Shown piece by piece: positions 7,952-11,424 of a DNA stretch of 13,893 bases. Every line of letters starts with the position of its first letter. Position 1 is the stretch's first letter. The notes beneath the pieces were generated by a model. The model worked only from the letters and a program-made list of their open reading frames with translations. It was not told where the DNA came from and searched no databases. This DNA is from SG8-4 sp964598225 (GTDB taxonomy: Bacteria > Planctomycetota > Phycisphaerae > Sedimentisphaerales > Anaerobacaceae), in the NCBI GenBank assembly GCA_964598225.1, contig CAZRBG010000102.1, positions 1 to 13,893 of the forward strand. Direction: 5' to 3'. The position numbers and the translations under genes were made by a program.

Positions 7952-8104
7952 ATGTCGAAGAAACTAACCATTATGCTGGCCGATCTCAACGATCAGGTGC
8001 AAAAAGAGGTCCTTGAATTCTACGGCTATAAGAATGCCGAACAAGGCAATCTGGATGTTGTGCCTTTGTTTGTGCTCGAAAAAGAAGAGGCCGGACGAGA
8101 ATAA
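7952..8104 (+). CDS. Very small acidic accessory protein (50 residues)
   Basis: AAAAGGAGAATCACA gives a strong ribosome binding site before the ATG, 22 bases after the previous stop. The sequence runs from LTIMLADLNDQVQKEVLEFY to GNLDVVPLFVLEKEE. A helix containing LNDQVQKEVLEFYG followed by GN-x-D-V-x-P-L resembles small proteins I have seen in planctomycete mobile clusters. Function unknown. It closes the first part of the gene run; a 254-base gap follows. Confidence 0.68.
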   Translation: MSKKLTIMLADLNDQVQKEVLEFYGYKNAEQGNLDVVPLFVLEKEEAGRE

Positions 8105-8138
8105 CGTTTGAAACACTTGCGCGCGTTTACTCCTGAAC

Positions 8139-8156
8139 GTGCTTCGATCGAAGTAC
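8139..8156. promoter_or_regulatory. 18-base near-perfect palindrome, candidate operator
   Basis: The core CTTCGATCGAAG (8142-8153) is a perfect 12-base palindrome. Adding the flanks GTG and TAC gives 18 bases with a single mismatched outer pair. It lies in the longest gap before the ubiquitin-like cassette, where a promoter and regulator site would be expected. I could not identify convincing -35 and -10 boxes around it. A dimeric repressor site is possible, and so is chance. Confidence 0.35.
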
Positions 8157-8245
8157 CACCCACCTCAAGGTCCTCCTGAGTCTGTCACCTCAGCAGTGCA
8201 AATCATCAACAAATCACCAGGAACATTAATTTGAAAGGAACCTCT

Positions 8246-8311
8246 ATGAAAAACAGCAGTACCCGTGCGCGCAGTCCACCAGGATGGCGTCTGCGCCAAA
8301 AAAGTCACTAA
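8246..8311 (+). CDS. Possible short basic leader peptide (21 residues)
   Basis: TTGAAAGGAACCTCT precedes an ATG that opens 21 codons (MKNSSTRARSPPGWRLRQKS then H) before TAA at 8309-8311. The ribosome binding site equals that of the neighbouring real genes, and the product is basic with a Pro-Pro pair. It ends 48 bases before the ubiquitin-like gene. It may be a translated leader or a remnant of a longer gene; length alone cannot decide. Confidence 0.35.
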   Translation: MKNSSTRARSPPGWRLRQKSH

Positions 8312-8358
8312 GTTGCGACAAAGTAAGTTTTACACCAACAAATCGAAAGGAATTTACG

Positions 8359-8583
8359 ATGAGACTACTCTATATCAACAACGACGGCTCAGGTTTCGCA
8401 GATTATGTCACTGCGACTGAAGGAACCACAGTGAAAGAGTTTTTCAACCAGAAGATGCCCGGCCAGGAGCCCACAGACTTCCTGATCCGGGTCAACCGAC
8501 AGCCTGTGTCACGCGACTATGTCTTGCAGGAAAACGATCGTGTCTCTATAACTCCAACGAAATTGGAGGGGGCGCGACAATAG
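8359..8583 (+). CDS. Ubiquitin-like beta-grasp protein (ThiS/MoaD-ubiquitin type)
   Basis: The predicted protein modifier is 74 residues, near the size of ubiquitin. The fold signature is clear: strand RLLYINNDGSGFADYVTA (2-19), EGTTVKEFF (21-29, the turn and first part of the helix), then FLIRVNRQPVSRDYVLQEND (41-60) and RVSITPTK at the end. The tail is LEGARQ, so only one glycine (Gly71) lies near the C-terminus instead of Gly-Gly; trimming by the JAB protein to an internal residue may be needed. The ATG at 8359 has GAAAGGAAT upstream; an upstream in-frame start (8284) lacks one. It directly precedes the E2-RING, JAB and E1 genes, which argues for conjugation rather than sulfur transfer. 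A sulfur-carrier role cannot be excluded. Confidence 0.82.
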   Translation: MRLLYINNDGSGFADYVTATEGTTVKEFFNQKMPGQEPTDFLIRVNRQPVSRDYVLQENDRVSITPTKLEGARQ

Positions 8584-8609
8584 CCCTCGGCGAAAGGTAA
8601 ATGCCGCTT

Positions 8610-8646
8610 GGGGCATCTGCTTGTTCTAGCGATGAGCAGGTGTCCC
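8610..8646 (+). promoter_or_regulatory. Intergenic RNA hairpin with a GGGGCATC arm, second copy
   Basis: GGGGCATCTGCT (8610-8621) pairs along its full length with AGCAGGTGTCCC (8635-8646), with two G-U pairs and a 13-base loop, followed by TTTCTTATT. The 5' arm repeats that of the hairpin at 4254, and it again sits just before a ribosome binding site. As a partial terminator or attenuator it would let the ubiquitin-like protein be made in excess over the enzymes encoded downstream, which is the ratio such a system needs. Confidence 0.5.
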
Positions 8647-8668
8647 TTTCTTATTGAAAGGATGTTTT

Positions 8669-9709
8669 ATGAAAGACAATAAGAAACTCGTTCAAATGGC
8701 CTCGCAGGTAGCTGATGCAGTCAGCCAACTCAAGCACGATCGCTACTCGGAGCTGGCCAAAAGGCTCGCAAGTTTTGTCAATCACCTCGATCACCTATGC
8801 AAAGAATCCAGAAAGATGTCTATTGCCCTGAGGCGCAATTGGCTCGCTGCGGCGGACCGCTGCCGCGTATGTGTTGGCAATCGGCTTGGTGAGCTGTCGT
8901 ATTCGATCTCAAAAGTCAAAAAACTCACCGAAGCTCGTCATAGAAAGACGGCCACGTTGTCTGTAGTTGTCGGTGAACTCAGGCAATTACAGGATGAATT
9001 CGGTGAAATAGAGTTCAAAAAGGCAGAGAATTCTCTATCTGTGATTACAGAGTCTATCACTCTGGAAGGTATTACTCTTGGGCCGTTTAAGATTCAATTA
9101 GAGCTGAACAGGCTGGATCAGTTGTATTCAAACAGCCCGTACCGGGTAATTGCCCTGGATCCGAATCCCGCCACCACCGACAGTTCGATTACGCATCCGC
9201 ACGTTAACGCTGAGAAGCTCTGCGAAGGCGACGGTTGTGCGGCTGTAAGAGCGGCAATTGAAGAAGGCAGAATCTGCGACTTTTTCATCCTGGTAAGAAG
9301 CATCCTCAATACCTACAGCGCAGACAGTCCGTATGTCCCTATGGAGGACTGGTACGGCACCCCATGCTACGACTGCGGTCGTACGGTCAGTGCTGAGGAC
9401 AGGTACTTCTGCTATCGCTGTGAACACGATTATTGCTCGGATTGTTCGAGCTGTTGCGAAAAATGCGAAGAGACGGTTTGCCTGGGTTGCGGCGGGCTGT
9501 GCACCAACTGCGAGGTATTCGTCTGCTCCAATTGCATTAACAGATGTGAGCAGTGCGAAGAGATGTTTTGTGAATCGTGCCTGGAAGCAGGCCTATGTAA
9601 GAACTGCAGAGAAGAATTGGAGAACGAAGATGAACAACAGGAAACAGAAATCAGTGAATGTGAAACAACATGTCAAACACAAACACCGGAGATCAAGCTG
9701 GCGAGATGA
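8669..9709 (+). CDS. E2-like (UBC fold) protein fused to a RING/treble-clef-like zinc array
   Basis: Predicted conjugating enzyme and ligase in one 346-residue protein. Residues 1-130 are helical. Residues 133-228 look like a UBC domain: strands LGPFKIQLELNRL and YRVIALDPNP, then THPHV (175-179, like the HPN motif), Cys185 in KLCEGDG nine residues after His176, and a late helix DFFILVRSILNTYSADSPYV like the E2 C-terminal helices. Residues 233-313 carry ten CxxC pairs. From Cys263 on they are very regular (CxxC-x4-CxxC-x3, repeated), enough for about five zinc ions, as in RING, B-box or treble-clef domains. The ATG at 8669 follows GAAAGGATG; a TTG at 8654 is less likely. The 3' end overlaps the JAB gene by 80 bases. 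The E2 reading is from motif order only; no catalytic proof exists. Confidence 0.75.
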   Translation: MKDNKKLVQMASQVADAVSQLKHDRYSELAKRLASFVNHLDHLCKESRKMSIALRRNWLAAADRCRVCVGNRLGELSYSISKVKKLTEARHRKTATLSVVVGELRQLQDEFGEIEFKKAENSLSVITESITLEGITLGPFKIQLELNRLDQLYSNSPYRVIALDPNPATTDSSITHPHVNAEKLCEGDGCAAVRAAIEEGRICDFFILVRSILNTYSADSPYVPMEDWYGTPCYDCGRTVSAEDRYFCYRCEHDYCSDCSSCCEKCEETVCLGCGGLCTNCEVFVCSNCINRCEQCEEMFCESCLEAGLCKNCREELENEDEQQETEISECETTCQTQTPEIKLAR

Positions 9710-10412
9710 AACAGAAGAGCAAGAAAGAATCTCTCTTAGATTCAGTCCGACTGCATGGGCGAAGCTGCTGTATTTCAGGGATAAATCCGACAACGAGATC
9801 GGCGGCTTTGGAATCAGCGATCCTGACGATCTGCTCTTGGTCAGGGAGTTTGTCACAGTAAAGCAGCAAGTAGATGTGGCCAGTGTTAAGTTCGATGATT
9901 CCGCGATAGCGGACTTTTTCGACGCTCAAGTCGATCTCGGCAGAAAACCCGAGCAATTTGCAAGAATCTGGCTGCACTCGCATCCGGGAGATTCGTCGGC
10001 GCCCAGTGTCATAGATGAAGACACGTTCGACAGAGTCTTCGGAAATTGCCAATGGGCTGTTTTGTTTGTTGTAGCCCAGAACAACAGGACTTACGCCAGA
10101 CTTCGGTTCAACGTCGGGCCCGGCGGTGAAGTGCTTATCCCGGCTGAGATAGACTACAGTGCAGACTTTGGACCCAGCGATCATGACAACTGGGACGCCG
10201 AGTTCACAGAGAATGTCAAAGCTATCGAATGGCTGCCAGATAAATCCGATCCGGAACTGCAGGCAAACGACCATGATCTAAGCGGCTTTATTTTGCCCTA
10301 CGACTTCATCGATGAGTTTGAGCGAATGCAGCCCGAACAGCGGCAGATTATACTGGATGAGCTTGCCGAGCGCCCTGAACTGTGGGACGAAAAGGAGGTG
10401 ATGGTTTTATGA
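9630..10412 (+). CDS. JAB/JAMM-family metallo-isopeptidase (deubiquitinase-like)
   Basis: The product is 260 residues. All JAMM elements are visible: Glu56 in NEIGGFG, His116 and His118 in WLHSHPGDSSAPS, Ser126, and Asp129 in PSVIDEDTF. These bind one zinc and cleave isopeptide bonds or trim ubiquitin-like precursors. A basic N-terminal tail (1-25, KQHVKHKHRRSSWR) and an acidic C-terminal extension (180-260) flank the domain. The start at 9630 is chosen because GGAGAACGAAG lies before it, inside the end of the E2-RING gene; a start at 9333 would be an artefact of the overlap. The stop overlaps the E1 start (ATGA). Expected roles are maturation of the ubiquitin-like tail and removal from targets. 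Confidence 0.87.
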   Translation: MNNRKQKSVNVKQHVKHKHRRSSWRDETEEQERISLRFSPTAWAKLLYFRDKSDNEIGGFGISDPDDLLLVREFVTVKQQVDVASVKFDDSAIADFFDAQVDLGRKPEQFARIWLHSHPGDSSAPSVIDEDTFDRVFGNCQWAVLFVVAQNNRTYARLRFNVGPGGEVLIPAEIDYSADFGPSDHDNWDAEFTENVKAIEWLPDKSDPELQANDHDLSGFILPYDFIDEFERMQPEQRQIILDELAERPELWDEKEVMVL

Positions 10413-11080
10413 GTACAGACCAACAGAATGAAAGGTACAGCCGTCAGCAAGATATAGTCCCCGCCGAAAGAATCTCACAGTGCAAAGCTACTGTGATCGG
10501 CGTTGGCGCTATCGGCCGGCAGGTTGCACTGCAGCTAAGCGCAATCGGTGTCCCATGGCTCCAACTTATCGACTTCGACAAGGTCGAATGGAGCAATCTT
10601 GCCAGCCAGGGTTATCTGGAAGGCGACATCGGCAAACTAAAGGTCAATGCCACTTTAGAGCAGTGCTGGAGAATAAATGCGACGGCTCAGATTAATGCAG
10701 TGCCGGAGCGGTTTCGAAGGAGCATGGAGATTGGCAACATTGTCTTTTGCTGTGTCGATTCTATCCAGGTCCGGCAATTGATCTGGGAAGCAGTCAAAGA
10801 CAGGATATCCTTCTTTATCGATGGCCGCATGAGTGCCGAAGTTGTACGAATACTAACGGCCTGCGACTCCAATTCCAGAGATCACTACCCGGCTACATTA
10901 TTCAATCCGGACGAAGCGTTCGTCGGCCCATGCACAGCCAAGACCACCATCTATTGTGCAAACATCGCCGCCGGAATGATGCTCGCCCAATTCACCAAGT
11001 ACCTTCGGCAAATGCCAGTCTATCCCGATATCCAGCTTAATCTGTTGGCTTCGGAACTGAGTGTCGGTGAACCGCATTAG
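10409..11080 (+). CDS. ThiF/MoeB/E1-type adenylating enzyme
   Basis: The product is 223 residues, slightly shorter than ThiF or MoeB. The typical N-terminal lead RYSRQQDIVP (9-18) is followed by the nucleotide loop ATVIGVGAIGRQVALQL (27-43) and IDFDKVEWSNLASQGY (54-69). Here the usual NxxRQ arginine is replaced by Ser66. GKLKV (75-79) supplies a lysine and CCVDS (114-118) the expected Asp. The most likely catalytic cysteine is Cys175 in VGPCTAKTTIYCANIAAGMM (172-191). It should activate the ubiquitin-like C-terminus with ATP and pass it to the E2. The ATG at 10409 overlaps the JAB stop and has AAGGAGGTGA about 8 bases upstream, an ideal ribosome binding site. The cassette ends here. Confidence 0.87.
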   Translation: MSTDQQNERYSRQQDIVPAERISQCKATVIGVGAIGRQVALQLSAIGVPWLQLIDFDKVEWSNLASQGYLEGDIGKLKVNATLEQCWRINATAQINAVPERFRRSMEIGNIVFCCVDSIQVRQLIWEAVKDRISFFIDGRMSAEVVRILTACDSNSRDHYPATLFNPDEAFVGPCTAKTTIYCANIAAGMMLAQFTKYLRQMPVYPDIQLNLLASELSVGEPH

Positions 11081-11158
11081 TGGATTCTGCTAGCCGCTTG
11101 GTAACAATCTGCACAAGCACAACAACACCAACAGCACTTTGCTAAGAAAGGCCGTCGC

Positions 11159-11191
11159 AGAGCCCCTGTTTTTTCAGGGCTCTTTTTTTTT
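11159..11191 (+). terminator. Rho-independent terminator of the ubiquitin-like cassette
   Basis: AGAGCCCCTG (11159-11168) pairs with CAGGGCTCT (11175-11183) with one bulged C, a six-T loop, and a run of nine T directly after. It ends the transcript 80 bases after the E1 stop. The 80 bases between hold an A/C-rich stretch (ACAACAACACCAACAGCAC) with nothing recognisable. Confidence 0.85.
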
Positions 11192-11210
11192 GTGCGACAC
11201 ATTAACCAAA

Positions 11211-11238
11211 GATGACACGCTAATCGAGCAGTGTCATC
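11211..11238 (+). ncRNA. Strong hairpin at the start of the structured leader
   Basis: GATGACAC-GCT-AATCG-AGC-A-GTGTCATC forms 11 base pairs with one bulged A and a five-base loop. It follows the cassette terminator by only 20 bases and precedes the 10-codon reading frame. It may be a 5' leader stem, an operator, or part of a small RNA spanning 11211-11346. Confidence 0.45.
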
Positions 11239-11263
11239 GCATTTCAGAAATTGAGGTGAGCCT

Positions 11264-11296
11264 ATGTTACATCTGGGACCGAGAGGTCCTGCTTAG
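11264..11296 (+). CDS. Possible 10-residue leader peptide
   Basis: TTGAGGTGAGCCT (11251-11263) is a good ribosome binding site for an ATG that encodes MLHLGPRGPA and stops at TAG. Within the frame, GGGACC-GAGA-GGTCCT makes a hairpin with a GNRA tetraloop (11275-11290). The next stem, CTGCTT-AGTTG-AAGCAG (11289-11305), shares two bases with it. A terminator follows at once. The arrangement resembles attenuation leaders, but whether the peptide is made is unknown. Confidence 0.4.
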   Translation: MLHLGPRGPA

Positions 11297-11312
11297 TTGA
11301 AGCAGTCTTTTG

Positions 11313-11346
11313 AGAGCCCTTGGCTGTTCCGAGGGCTCTTTTCTTG
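11313..11346 (+). terminator. Second rho-independent terminator, in the leader of the large gene
   Basis: AGAGCCCT (11313-11320) pairs perfectly with AGGGCTCT (11332-11339) around an 11-base loop, followed by TTTTCTT. Its stem sequence nearly repeats that of the terminator at 11159. It lies before, not after, a large gene, which suggests an attenuator or the end of a small RNA. Confidence 0.75.
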
Positions 11347-11369
11347 CGCGCATGGAAAACATGCAAACC

Positions 11370-11420
11370 TTGATGGCACTTCCAGCGCGCAGGAGGTGCC
11401 ATCAACTATTTGGAGGCACC
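11370..11420 (+). promoter_or_regulatory. Two competing hairpins next to a ribosome binding site
   Basis: TTGATGGCACTTCC (11370-11383) pairs with GGAGGTGCCATCAA (11392-11405), 14 base pairs with one G-U and the loop AGCGCGCA. It hides a Shine-Dalgarno-like AGGAGGTG. Alternatively GGTGCC (11395-11400) pairs with GGCACC (11415-11420), which overlaps the true site GGAGG (11412-11416). The two cannot form together because both use 11395-11400. This geometry could switch translation of the gene at 11425. Confidence 0.5.
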
Positions 11421-11424
11421 CAAA

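Noticed and set aside
9333..9629. Extended start of the JAB gene inside the E2-RING gene
   Set aside because: The 99 extra codons encode Cys/Arg/Ala-rich sequence that is the shifted reading of the zinc array; the good ribosome binding site is at 9618-9629.
9693..10274. Minus-strand 193-codon frame opposite the JAB gene
   Set aside because: The plus strand has a complete JAMM motif; the antisense frame has no ribosome binding site and no domain.
8359..11080. Assignment of the cassette to thiamine or molybdopterin synthesis
   Set aside because: ThiF and a ThiS-like protein alone would fit, but a JAMM protease and a UBC/zinc-array protein in the same overlapping unit, with no thi or moa genes, fit conjugation better.
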